Under the pieces are notes generated by a model, which was not told the origin of the DNA, ran no database searches, and worked only from the letters and a program-made list of their open reading frames with translations. From Bradyrhizobium nanningense (GTDB lineage Bacteria > Pseudomonadota > Alphaproteobacteria > Rhizobiales > Xanthobacteraceae), in contig NZ_LBJC01000002.1 of the NCBI RefSeq assembly GCF_004114535.1, positions 248,001-312,000 on the forward strand: a DNA stretch of 64,000 nucleotides. Direction: 5' to 3'. This document shows, in pieces, positions 34,833 to 43,951 of this stretch (its first letter is position 1; every line of letters begins with the position of its first letter). A program made the translations under genes and the position numbers.

Positions 34833-35423
34833 TCATGCAGCGGCGCGCAGCGCCTCGACCAGCGACTTGAACGCACGGGCATATTCCGCGCCCGCCCTTG
34901 CGATATCGGCCCGACCGGCGCAGGCGACGGCGGCCTCCGTGACCGCGCCAAGCAGCAGCCGCGCCAAGGGCTCGACCGGCTGTCGCGCGATCAGGCCGGC
35001 GTCCATCGCCGCGGACAGCGCGCGCGGGAGCTTGCCGCCGAAGTGCTTTGCGTCGATCTCGCGCCAGCGCTCCCAGCCGAGCACCGCCGGGCCATCGTGC
35101 AGGATGATCTGGCCGGTCGGGCCGTTCGCGGTCGCGGCGAAGTAATGCTGGGTGCCGGCGACCATCGCGGCAAGCACGTCCTTCTCGGCGCGGGCGGCAC
35201 CGTCGATCTCGACGACGAGGTCGCGCGAGACCTGATCGAACACGGCCTCGAACACCGCCTCTTTGGTCTTGAAGTGGTGATAGACCGCGCCCTTGGCGAT
35301 GCGGGCTCCATCCGCGATCTCATCCATGGTGGTGGCGGCAAAGCCTTTCGTCCCGAACAGGCGGCGCGCCGCCGTCAGGATCGCCTCCAATGTCGCGGCC
35401 CGCCGCTCCGCCTGCTTCGCCAT
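34833..35423 (-). CDS. TetR family regulator
   Basis: A 196-residue TetR repressor with HTH blocks ILTAARRLFGTKGFAATTMD and GARIAKGAVYHHFKTKEAVF at about residues 14-60. The C-terminal ligand domain is unlike the TetR at 4306. It precedes the GMC oxidoreductase by 54 bp and is divergent from the SnoaL-like gene across 100 bp that contain a perfect 18-bp palindrome plus a third half-site. It likely represses itself, the oxidoreductase and the SnoaL-like gene. Confidence 0.93.
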   Translation of the reverse strand: MAKQAERRAATLEAILTAARRLFGTKGFAATTMDEIADGARIAKGAVYHHFKTKEAVFEAVFDQVSRDLVVEIDGAARAEKDVLAAMVAGTQHYFAATANGPTGQIILHDGPAVLGWERWREIDAKHFGGKLPRALSAAMDAGLIARQPVEPLARLLLGAVTEAAVACAGRADIARAGAEYARAFKSLVEALRAAA

Positions 35424-35459
35424 GAGTCTCGTCTAATCCAATCGCGCTCAGGCCGCCAG

Positions 35460-35505
35460 TTGACTTTTCGACCACCAGTCGGTATTTACCGACTATAAGT
35501 CGGTT
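35460..35505. promoter_or_regulatory. TetR operator with overlapping promoter
   Basis: Perfect palindrome AGTCGGTATTTACCGACT (35477-35494), then a third half-site AGTCGGTT (35498-35505). For the plus strand TTGACT (35460-35465) and TATTTA (35483-35488) are 17 bp apart, so bound repressor would cover the -10 of the SnoaL-like gene. Half-site AGTCGGT spacing fits TetR-family operators such as those with ACCGACT/AGTCGGT arms. Confidence 0.78.
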
Positions 35506-35523
35506 TTTATCCTGAGGTGCGCC

Positions 35524-35889
35524 ATGCCGAACAGTGACATCGTCGAAGCGTTTGCCAGGCGCCTGGAGGCCGGGGATTTCATCGGCGCGATCGAACACTT
35601 CTATGCGCCGGATGCCGCAACCTACGAGAACAACGCCGCCCCGACGGTCGGGCGGGAAAAACTGGTAGCGAAAGAGCGCGGCGTGCTGGCGGCGACCAAG
35701 GAGGTCAAGGCGGCACGCATCGGTCCGAGCCTGATCGAGGGCGACCATGTCGCCACACGCTGGACCTTCAGCTTCACCAATGCCGAAGGCGTCACGCGGA
35801 CGCTGGACGAGATCGCGTGGCAAACCTGGCGCGGCGACAAGCTGGTCGAGGAACGCTTTTACTATGACCCGAAGCAGCTGGGGCGCTGA
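35524..35889 (+). CDS. SnoaL-like / NTF2-fold protein
   Basis: A 121-residue protein with the NTF2-like cone fold pattern: FARRLEAGDFIGAIEHFYAP at the N-terminus, VATRWTFSFTNAEGVTRTLD, and a terminal VEERFYYDPKQLG. Such proteins are small isomerases, cyclases or binding proteins; no catalytic residue decides the role. GAGG precedes the ATG by about 7 nt. It is divergent from the TetR-GMC pair and shares its operator, so a metabolic link with the oxidoreductase is likely. Confidence 0.85.
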   Translation: MPNSDIVEAFARRLEAGDFIGAIEHFYAPDAATYENNAAPTVGREKLVAKERGVLAATKEVKAARIGPSLIEGDHVATRWTFSFTNAEGVTRTLDEIAWQTWRGDKLVEERFYYDPKQLGR

Positions 35890-35895
35890 CGCTGC

Positions 35896-36138
35896 TTACG
35901 CGGCGCGTTCCTTGCCCGACCGTTCGTCCGGCTGTTCGTCTCCGGAGATCGTGGTCTCCTCCAGCCCCTTATCGTAATTGCCGGCGAACCTCTCGATACT
36001 ATCCGCCCACATCCTCAGCATTGAGATCTGAAAGTTCATGATCGGCTTCAAGGCGTTCATGCCGATGGCCGTCGCCGCGGTAATGCCCCCTTGGGGATTG
36101 CGCGCGAAACGATCTGCGTTAGCGGTTTTGTCTGCCAT
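35896..36138 (-). CDS. hypothetical small protein (phasin-like character)
   Basis: An 80-residue protein: MADKTANADRFARNPQGGIT, then an amphipathic helix region MNFQISMLRMWADSIERFAG and a charged tail. The helix with spaced hydrophobics and aromatic residues resembles short phasin-type segments, but I cannot assign a family. GGAG lies upstream of ATG 36138. It sits 24 bp downstream of another small unassigned gene (36163-36450) on the same strand, suggesting a two-gene operon. Confidence 0.7.
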   Translation of the reverse strand: MADKTANADRFARNPQGGITAATAIGMNALKPIMNFQISMLRMWADSIERFAGNYDKGLEETTISGDEQPDERSGKERAA

Positions 36139-36162
36139 GTCGTTTGCTCCTTCGATCCAGTG

Positions 36163-36450
36163 TCATGACCTACGTGTCGGTTGTGCACTGCGTGATTCCA
36201 AACACTCGGCCAAGACCTGATCTGCCGCGAGTCTCGCACTTCGGTCGTCATGCAATTCATCAAGTTTTTTCAAGTAAGCGACTGCCGCTATTTGCAGGAG
36301 ATCGAAATTATCTTCGCCGGTATCGCGGAGGTTGGTGACGTAGCGATGGAGTGCGGAACGCCTGTTGTCGTTCTCGCTGATGCCGCTGTGGAGCAGCAGG
36401 TAGTTCCGCCAAGCGAACGCACACGCGCCTTCTATGGCCTGAGAAGTCAT
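36163..36450 (-). CDS. hypothetical small soluble protein
   Basis: A 95-residue, mostly helical protein (MTSQAIEGACAFAWRNYLLL; LHRYVTNLRDTGEDNFDLL; LKKLDELHDDRSARLAADQVL). I recognise no family. GGAGG 6 nt before ATG 36450 fixes the start; the same frame stays open upstream to 37146 but that part is non-coding or antisense to the GGDEF-EAL gene. A GGAAC-N16-CTTT sequence about 40 bp upstream on the same strand differs by one base from an EcfG promoter. The 36138 gene follows. Confidence 0.72.
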   Translation of the reverse strand: MTSQAIEGACAFAWRNYLLLHSGISENDNRRSALHRYVTNLRDTGEDNFDLLQIAAVAYLKKLDELHDDRSARLAADQVLAECLESRSAQPTRRS

Positions 36451-36822
36451 GTGCACCTCCCAAAGGCCGAGAAAGACTGACGACAGAATTTGTTCCGTCA
36501 GTTTCGCAGATGTAACGTTGTTCCGTAGCTGCGCTGCAGCGCGTTTGCAGGCCCCAGGTCGGCGGCGCAACGTGCGGATCTGAACCGATTTGGCCCAACT
36601 CGGACCTCTGGCTAGGCCCGCCGGCCTCATGCGTGAACCAAGATACCCAGGCATAGGGCCATCGCCGCGCATTTGTATCGATTTGTTAGCGATGCAACGA
36701 CTTGAACACGCAGAAGTGGCCGCGCCGGCTGCCGCAGCTAAGGATAATTCATAGTTCGTCAAAGGTTTGCGGCGAATTCTTCCGATCGGGCCGGACAAGC
36801 GGCCCATGCTGCAGGCTCTGAA
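36451..36822. other. intergenic region, 372 bp
   Basis: Between divergent genes. It contains the near-EcfG sequence noted for the 95-residue gene (GGAAC about 36524-36520 on the minus strand). A GATAAT box near 36744 could serve the GGDEF-EAL gene but lacks a good -35. I see no coding frame or RNA gene. Confidence 0.45.
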
Positions 36823-38784
36823 ATGCGGACTCAAACGACCAGCTATGTCGCGCGGATGTTCGCCGGCGATCTGTCGGCCTTTGGCGGTCCCGCGACGGAC
36901 GAAGCCGTGGCCGGCCATATCCGCGCCGAGCAGATGTCGCTCGTGCTCGGCTATTCGGTCGGCATCATGCTCGCCAATGCCTGCAACGCCATCGTGCTCG
37001 CGATCGCATTGTGGCAATCGCCGGATAGAATCTCCGCCCTGATATGGGCGACCGCCGTCGCCAGCGCCGCCATCGGGTTCGGTCTGCAATCCCGCGCCGG
37101 GCGCCGCATCACCAAGCCGCAATTCGTCTCGCGCCGCGCCATGCATCGGCTGGTGCGAAACGCCTTCGTCCTCGGTGCCGCCTGGGGCATCGTCCCCGTC
37201 GCCTTCTTCACCGACGCTTCGACCGGCGGCCAGCTCGTCATCACCTGCCTGTGCTCGGGCATGCTGGCCGGCGGCGCACTCGCCTTCGCCACCATCCCGA
37301 TCGCGGCCATCGCCTTCACCGCCCCGATCTTCGTCGGGATCGCCATCTGCCTCGGCAGGAACGGCGATCTGGCCTTTCTCCTGATCGCCTTCCTCGTCGT
37401 GGTCTATGGCAGCGTGCTGATCCGCGGCGTGTTCGTCAATTCATTCTCGTTCGCGCGGCGCGTCACGCAGCAGATCGAGGCGGAGCGCACGGTGCGCCTC
37501 GATCCTCTGACCCACCTGCCCAACCGCGTCGCCTTCAACGAGACGCTCGAGGCTGCGCTGAAGCGGCTGGCGCTGTCCGGCGAGGAGTTTGCGGTGCTCC
37601 TGCTCGATCTCGATCGTTTCAAGGAGGTCAACGACAAGTTCGGCCATCCCGCTGGCGACGAATTCCTGGTCCAGGTCGCAAGCCGCCTGCAACGCTGCAC
37701 GCGCGCCGCCGAGCATGTCGCGCGCATCGGCGGCGACGAGTTCGCGCTGGTGATGGCCAATCTGGCGCGCCCGGAAGATGCGCTCGAGATCGCCGAACGC
37801 TTCGTCGCGGCCTTCGACGAGCCGTTCCGCATCGAAGGCCGGCAGATCGCGGGCGCGACCAGCGTCGGCATCGTGCTGGCGCCACGCGACGGCACCGTGC
37901 CGCTTGACATCATGAAGAACGCCGACGCCGCGCTCTACCGCGCCAAGAAGGCGGGATCTGGCACGGTCCGTTTCTTCGAGGCAAGCGACGACAGGGTGTC
38001 ACGCGATCGCAAGGCGCTGCAATCGGACCTCGAAGGCGCGATCGCGCGAAACGAGCTGTTCCTCGTGTTCCAGCCGTTCCTCGATCTCGACGGAAGCCGG
38101 ATCACCGGCTTCGAGGCGCTGCTGCGCTGGCAACATCCTGGGCGCGGCTTGGTGCCGCCGAGCGAATTCATCCCGATCGCGGAGGAGACCGGGCTGATCC
38201 ACGAGATCGGCGAATGGGTCATCCGCCGCGCCTGCGCAATGGTTGCCAAGTGGCCTGACGAGATCAGGATCGCCGTGAACTTCTCCGCAGCGCAGTTTCA
38301 CAACGCCGGCATCCTCCAGGTCATCGTGCAGGCGCTCCGCGACGCGAAGATTGCCCCGCACCGGCTCGAGATCGAGATCACGGAATCGATGCTGCTGTCG
38401 AAATACGGCTCGGCCGAGCCGGTCCTGAACGCGCTGCTGCAGCTCGGCGTCACCGTGGCGCTGGACGATTTCGGAACGGGCTTCTCCTCCCTCACCTATC
38501 TGCGCAAGCTGCCGTTCAGCCGCATCAAGGTCGACCAGTCCTTTATCCGCGACATGCTGGTGCAGCCCGACTGCGCGGCCATCGTGAAATCGGTGATCGG
38601 CCTTGCGCGCGACCTCAACATTAGCGTGGTCGCCGAAGGCGTGGAGACCGCCGACCAGCTCGAATATCTCAGGCAGATCAATTGCGACGAGGTTCAGGGC
38701 TATCTGATCAGCCGGCCGGTGTCGGCGGATGGTGTGCTGGCGCTGCTGGAGACGAAGAAGTATCGGGCGACGTTCGCGGCATAG
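36823..38784 (+). CDS. membrane GGDEF-EAL protein (probable c-di-GMP phosphodiesterase)
   Basis: A 653-residue protein with about six N-terminal TM helices (residues 45-205), GGDEF (about 220-385) and EAL (about 395-650). The GGDEF motif is intact (ARIGGDEFALVMA), but the position of the I-site reads RAAE, so feedback binding is probably lost. The EAL domain keeps its catalytic set: FEALLRWQHP, NFSAAQFHN, IEITESM, VALDDFGTGFSS, IKVDQSFI, AEGVET and QGYL. It is therefore probably a hydrolase, with the GGDEF either active or sensing GTP. It is monocistronic. The ribosome site at ATG 36823 is weak. Confidence 0.93.
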   Translation: MRTQTTSYVARMFAGDLSAFGGPATDEAVAGHIRAEQMSLVLGYSVGIMLANACNAIVLAIALWQSPDRISALIWATAVASAAIGFGLQSRAGRRITKPQFVSRRAMHRLVRNAFVLGAAWGIVPVAFFTDASTGGQLVITCLCSGMLAGGALAFATIPIAAIAFTAPIFVGIAICLGRNGDLAFLLIAFLVVVYGSVLIRGVFVNSFSFARRVTQQIEAERTVRLDPLTHLPNRVAFNETLEAALKRLALSGEEFAVLLLDLDRFKEVNDKFGHPAGDEFLVQVASRLQRCTRAAEHVARIGGDEFALVMANLARPEDALEIAERFVAAFDEPFRIEGRQIAGATSVGIVLAPRDGTVPLDIMKNADAALYRAKKAGSGTVRFFEASDDRVSRDRKALQSDLEGAIARNELFLVFQPFLDLDGSRITGFEALLRWQHPGRGLVPPSEFIPIAEETGLIHEIGEWVIRRACAMVAKWPDEIRIAVNFSAAQFHNAGILQVIVQALRDAKIAPHRLEIEITESMLLSKYGSAEPVLNALLQLGVTVALDDFGTGFSSLTYLRKLPFSRIKVDQSFIRDMLVQPDCAAIVKSVIGLARDLNISVVAEGVETADQLEYLRQINCDEVQGYLISRPVSADGVLALLETKKYRATFAA

Positions 38785-38820
38785 GCGGAATTGAGCCTTG
38801 GTGCCGACGACACGGGAGGC

Positions 38821-38940
38821 GCGCCCTCCCCAGCTTGCGGGGGAGGATTGGGAGAGGGTGCCTCCGCAGAGAGCCCCCTAGAGGAGAGAGCCCTCACCCG
38901 CGCCTTCGGCGCCACCTCTCCCGCAAGCGGGAGAGGCGGA
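38821..38940. repeat. palindromic intergenic repeat (CTCCCCAGCTTGCGGGGGAG family)
   Basis: The left part reads CCTCCCCAGCTTGCGGGGGA and the right part CACCTCTCCCGCAAGCGGGA, forming stems of Pro/Gly-codon-like GC-rich DNA. It lies between the convergent GGDEF-EAL and reductase genes. A single copy is seen in this window. Confidence 0.65.
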
Positions 38941-38984
38941 GCCCGCGGCGCCGCCCAGTACTCCTGACAGACTTCGGAGCTCGC

Positions 38985-39965
38985 TTAAATCGCATCCGCC
39001 CGCAGCAGCGTGTCCACCGTGATGGTGCCCCGTGCGCGGGAAACGCAGGCGCAGATCTTCTGGTTGGTCTCTTTCTGATGATCGCTGAAGAAGACGTCGC
39101 GGTGGTCGATCTCGCCGTCGACCTCTACCACGTCGATGGCGCACAGGCCACATTCGCCGCGCCTGCAGTCGGACATCACGTCGTGACCGCTGGCGTTAAG
39201 CACATCCAGCATCGAGCGCTCGCGCGGGATTTCCAGCTCGACATCGGAGCCCTTCAAGCGCACACGGAATGTCTCGGTCGGGAGCGTGCCGCTGGAGCCG
39301 AAGGTCTCGTAGCGAAGTTCAGTCAGCGGATGGCCGGCCCCAATCCAGGCTTGGCGCGCGGCATCGAGCATGCGCATCGGGCCGCAGAACAGCGCCAGCG
39401 CGCCTTTCGGGACGGAGGCGAACAGGGCCTCGAGGTCGAGCCGCCGGCCTTCGTCGCCGGCATGAACAACCAGGCGATCGCCGAGCAGCGCGGCGAGATC
39501 GTCGAGATATGCGGCCTCGCTCCGCGAGCGCACCGCATAATGCAGCGTGACGTCGGCGCCGCGCCGCGCCAGCGCCTGCGCGGCGCCGAGGATTGGCGTG
39601 ATGCCGATGCCGCCGGCGATCAGACAATAGCTTTCGCGGGACCAGTCCACCGCGAGCAGCGAGGCCGGCTGCGTGATATCGAGCCGCGCGCCCGGTGCGA
39701 GCTGCCACATGTAGCGCGAGCCGCCGCGGGAATCCCCGGCACGACGCACGGCGATCTTGAAGCCGGCCGCGGAGGCCTCACCAACCAGCGAATAAGACCG
39801 CGTCTCCGGCAGACCGTCGATGGTCACGCTGACGTTGATGTGGCTGCCGACCGGATAGGCCGCGCCGTCAAACTGATCGGGCCGGATCAGGAATTCACGG
39901 ATGCCGGGGGCGAGATCGCGCGTCGATACGAGCGTCGCCGGAGTCCAGGTTTCGATGAAGCGCAT
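38985..39965 (-). CDS. VanB-type oxygenase reductase (PDR family)
   Basis: A 326-residue phthalate-dioxygenase-reductase-like protein that passes electrons from NAD(P)H through flavin and [2Fe-2S] to a Rieske oxygenase. Order: flavin domain (ETRSYSLVGEASAAGFKI), NAD domain (CLIAGGIGITPILGAAQALA), and C-terminal ferredoxin with CRRGECGLCAIDV and the distal Cys in KICACVSRARG. ATG 39965 begins 11 bp after the GntR stop. It is third in the oxygenase-regulator-reductase operon and is almost certainly the redox partner of the 40733-41782 enzyme. Confidence 0.92.
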   Translation of the reverse strand: MRFIETWTPATLVSTRDLAPGIREFLIRPDQFDGAAYPVGSHINVSVTIDGLPETRSYSLVGEASAAGFKIAVRRAGDSRGGSRYMWQLAPGARLDITQPASLLAVDWSRESYCLIAGGIGITPILGAAQALARRGADVTLHYAVRSRSEAAYLDDLAALLGDRLVVHAGDEGRRLDLEALFASVPKGALALFCGPMRMLDAARQAWIGAGHPLTELRYETFGSSGTLPTETFRVRLKGSDVELEIPRERSMLDVLNASGHDVMSDCRRGECGLCAIDVVEVDGEIDHRDVFFSDHQKETNQKICACVSRARGTITVDTLLRADAI

Positions 39966-39976
39966 GATGATTGCCC

Positions 39977-40729
39977 TCAGTCGGTTGCGGACTTGATCAG
40001 CGCGAGCGCCGGTAAGAGGTCGAGATGAGTGCGGTTGCGCAACGCGAGGCGCAAATTCCGCACCGCGAGCCGTGCATGCTCCCGCATGATGGCTTCGGCG
40101 CGCGCGCCTTCGCGGTTCTCGATCGCGTCGATCACGACGCGATGGTGCTCCTGCCCGATGATCAGGATCTGCTGCGCCTCGGGCAAGGCCGATTGCGCCA
40201 TCACGAAGCCGCTTGGCGAAGCGAACGGCAACGCCGAGGCGCGGTCGATCTGGCGGATCAGCGGCGGGCTGCGCGACAATTCGGTGAGCAGCGCGTGGAA
40301 GCGCGCGTTCAGCGTGACATAGGACGAGAAGGCCTCGATCGAGATCGGCACCTGGCGCAGCAATTCGTCGATCGCAGCCAAGCACTCCTTCAGCGGCTCG
40401 AGCTCGCGCGCGGAGACGCCGCGCTCGGCCGCGAAGCGCGCCGCCAAGCCTTCCAGCGTGCCGCGCAGCTCGATGGAATCGGAGATGTCGCGCTCCGAAA
40501 ACGCCTTCACCATGAAGCCGCCGGACGGGATCGCCTCCAGCAGGCCCTCCTCTTCCAAGCGCACCAGCGCCATGCGCACCGGAGTGCGTGAGGCGCCGGT
40601 GGTTTCCACCGCCTGGAGCTCGGAGATGCGCTCGCCCGGGCGCAAGGCGCCCGACAGGATCTGGTCGCGCAGCGCGAGCTGCGCCTTCACGGTCTGCGAG
40701 ACGGAGCGGTCGACTTCACGCTCGGCCAT
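39977..40729 (-). CDS. GntR family regulator (FCD subfamily)
   Basis: A 250-residue regulator. The winged helix (about residues 10-75) has RDQILSGALRPGERISELQ and GASRTPVRMALVRLEEEGLL. The C-terminal FCD domain, with Asp/His metal positions, covers about 90-230 and should bind an aromatic or organic acid. It starts 3 bp after the oxygenase stop and ends 11 bp before the reductase start, so the regulator is embedded in the operon it presumably controls through TGTATACA-type sites upstream. Confidence 0.92.
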   Translation of the reverse strand: MAEREVDRSVSQTVKAQLALRDQILSGALRPGERISELQAVETTGASRTPVRMALVRLEEEGLLEAIPSGGFMVKAFSERDISDSIELRGTLEGLAARFAAERGVSARELEPLKECLAAIDELLRQVPISIEAFSSYVTLNARFHALLTELSRSPPLIRQIDRASALPFASPSGFVMAQSALPEAQQILIIGQEHHRVVIDAIENREGARAEAIMREHARLAVRNLRLALRNRTHLDLLPALALIKSATD

Positions 40730-40732
40730 GAC

Positions 40733-41782
40733 CTACTCCGCGGCCTGAAGGCGCGGCGGTGCGCTTTCCTTCGCCACCATCCTATCGATCAGCTTGCGCG
40801 ACCACATCGCGCCGGCATCGATATTGAGGTTGTAGAAGATGCGGTCCGGGTTCTCGTCCATGGCGCGCTGCTGCGCTTCGAGGATCAATTCGTCCTCGCG
40901 GAAGATGGTGGAGACGCCCTCGCGGATCTCGGACGTGATGCGCTGCTCGCCGAGCTGGTAGTTGCGCACGAAGGCCCAGAAATAGTGGCAGGTCTTCTCG
41001 GTCTCCGGCGTGATGGTGTTGAGCACGAAGCCGTTGACGCCCTGCGAGCGGTCGCCTTCCGGCGCGCCGGTGCCAGCAGGCGCGACGCCGACGTCGATCG
41101 CGATGGTGCAGGGCGCTTCGAAACGGATGATCTGCCAGCGATCGACCAGGCCGGGCTTGCCGAGCTGCTTGGCCCAGAACGGCGGCGGCTCGATATTCCG
41201 CATCCAGCGCGTCACCGTCACCGTCTTCTCGCCATGGGTGACGTCGAACGGCGCCTCGGCGACCGCTTCGTTGCCGATGGACGAGCCGTGCACGAAGGTC
41301 TCGTGGGTAAGGTCCATGAGATTGTCGAGCACGAGGCGATAGTCGCATTTGACGTGGATGGTCTTGCCGTCACCGGCCCAGGCCGGATCGTGATTCCAGT
41401 GCATGTCGGGGACGAGCGCGGGATCGGCCAGCGCGGGATCGCCCATCCAGAGCCAGATGTAGCGGTGGCGCTCGACCACAGGATAGGAGCGCACGCAGGC
41501 CGACGGGTTGATGGTCTCCTGCGAGGGCATGAAGGTGCAGCGCCCCTGCGCGTTGAACTTCAGACCGTGATAGCCGCAGACGACGGTGTCGCCTTCGAGC
41601 CGGCCCTTGGACAGCGGCACCAGGCGATGCCAGCAGGCATCCTCGAGCGCAGCGACGGAGCCATCGGCCTTGCGATACATCACGACATGCTTGCCGCAGA
41701 TCGTCCGCGGCAGCAGTGCCGGCTTCACCTCGGCATCCCAGGCGGCGGCGTACCAGGCGTTCATCGGGAAGGGTTTTGTCAT
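40733..41782 (-). CDS. Rieske aromatic-ring oxygenase, VanA type
   Basis: A 349-residue oxygenase alpha subunit of the vanillate O-demethylase / phthalate oxygenase group. The Rieske cluster ligands are in CWHRLVPLSKG (Cys, His) and VVCGYHGLKF (Cys, His). The mononuclear iron site is about residue 160-170 (NLMDLTHETFVHGSSIG). The size and companion VanB-type reductase indicate a two-component demethylase or hydroxylase. The exact substrate (vanillate, a methoxybenzoate, or other) is not evident. ATG 41782 (MTKPFPMNAW) follows GGGAG; the first in-frame start is 15 nt upstream. Confidence 0.92.
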   Translation of the reverse strand: MTKPFPMNAWYAAAWDAEVKPALLPRTICGKHVVMYRKADGSVAALEDACWHRLVPLSKGRLEGDTVVCGYHGLKFNAQGRCTFMPSQETINPSACVRSYPVVERHRYIWLWMGDPALADPALVPDMHWNHDPAWAGDGKTIHVKCDYRLVLDNLMDLTHETFVHGSSIGNEAVAEAPFDVTHGEKTVTVTRWMRNIEPPPFWAKQLGKPGLVDRWQIIRFEAPCTIAIDVGVAPAGTGAPEGDRSQGVNGFVLNTITPETEKTCHYFWAFVRNYQLGEQRITSEIREGVSTIFREDELILEAQQRAMDENPDRIFYNLNIDAGAMWSRKLIDRMVAKESAPPRLQAAE

Positions 41783-41812
41783 CGGTCTCACTCCCACGGC
41801 TTTATGTATGCG

Positions 41813-41897
41813 TTATGTATACAATAACGGAGAGAAAGAATTGTTCAAGGCCTTATTACACCTATCTAAATACCTATATGGCACATAATGTATACAT
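41813..41897. promoter_or_regulatory. promoter region with GTATAC palindromes, candidate GntR sites
   Basis: Two related palindromes, TTATGTATACAATAA (41813-41827) and ATGTATACAT (41888-41897), lie in an AT-rich stretch upstream of the oxygenase. FCD-type GntR regulators typically bind short TNGTNNNACNA-like palindromes, which these resemble. A minus-strand TTGAAC near 41846 with TTGTAT 18 bp later is a possible promoter. Confidence 0.6.
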
Positions 41898-41947
41898 CTT
41901 ATCTTGCGTAGATGGGTCAGCAGGGGGAGGCAACCCCTCAGCAGCCC

Positions 41948-42032
41948 TCATGGCCGGGCTTGTCCCGGCCATCCACGCGCTTGTCGTCCGGCACGAAGAA
42001 CGTGGATGCCCGGGACAAGCCCGGGCATGACG
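41948..42032. repeat. palindromic repeat, copy 3 of 3 (CATGGCCGGGC family)
   Basis: TCATGGCCGGGCTTGTCCCG at the left, AAGAACGTGGATGCCCGGGA in the centre and GCCCGGGCATGACG at the right, as in the copies at 20957 and 31914. It lies downstream of pgm and upstream of the oxygenase operon. Confidence 0.9.
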
Positions 42033-42077
42033 ACCTCTCGCGAACCTTTAGTTGGCGATCCCCTGCCGATCAGGGCC

Positions 42078-43724
<1,647 letters not shown>

Positions 43725-43837
43725 TGGATTATCCTCGTTCCGTCGCAACAGAGATAGCGGAGCACCATAGCATTGGCGGGCCCCCCGCCAAGGGCACAAC
43801 ACGCGCGAGGGGAATGGCGTTCCTTTAAGGGATTGCC

Positions 43838-43903
43838 GTAGCCCGCATGAGCGAAGCGATATGCGGGACCATCTGCCCCGGATATCGCTTCGCTCAACCG
43901 GGC
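43838..43903. repeat. intergenic inverted repeat
   Basis: GAGCGAAGCGATAT (43849-43862) and ATATCGCTTCGCTC (43882-43895) are perfect 14-bp complements around a 19-nt loop, bordered by GTAGCCCGCAT and CCGGGCC. It lies between divergent genes and resembles the other palindromic elements in general design. Confidence 0.75.
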
Positions 43904-43951
43904 CACAGGACGTGCTATGCTTCCCGCCATCGAGGCCCGTCGAATCGTCTT

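Noticed and set aside
36451..37146. Upstream extension of the 95-residue minus-strand gene
   Set aside because: The frame is open but overlaps the N-terminus of the GGDEF-EAL gene on the other strand, and a GGAGG site sits just before ATG 36450.
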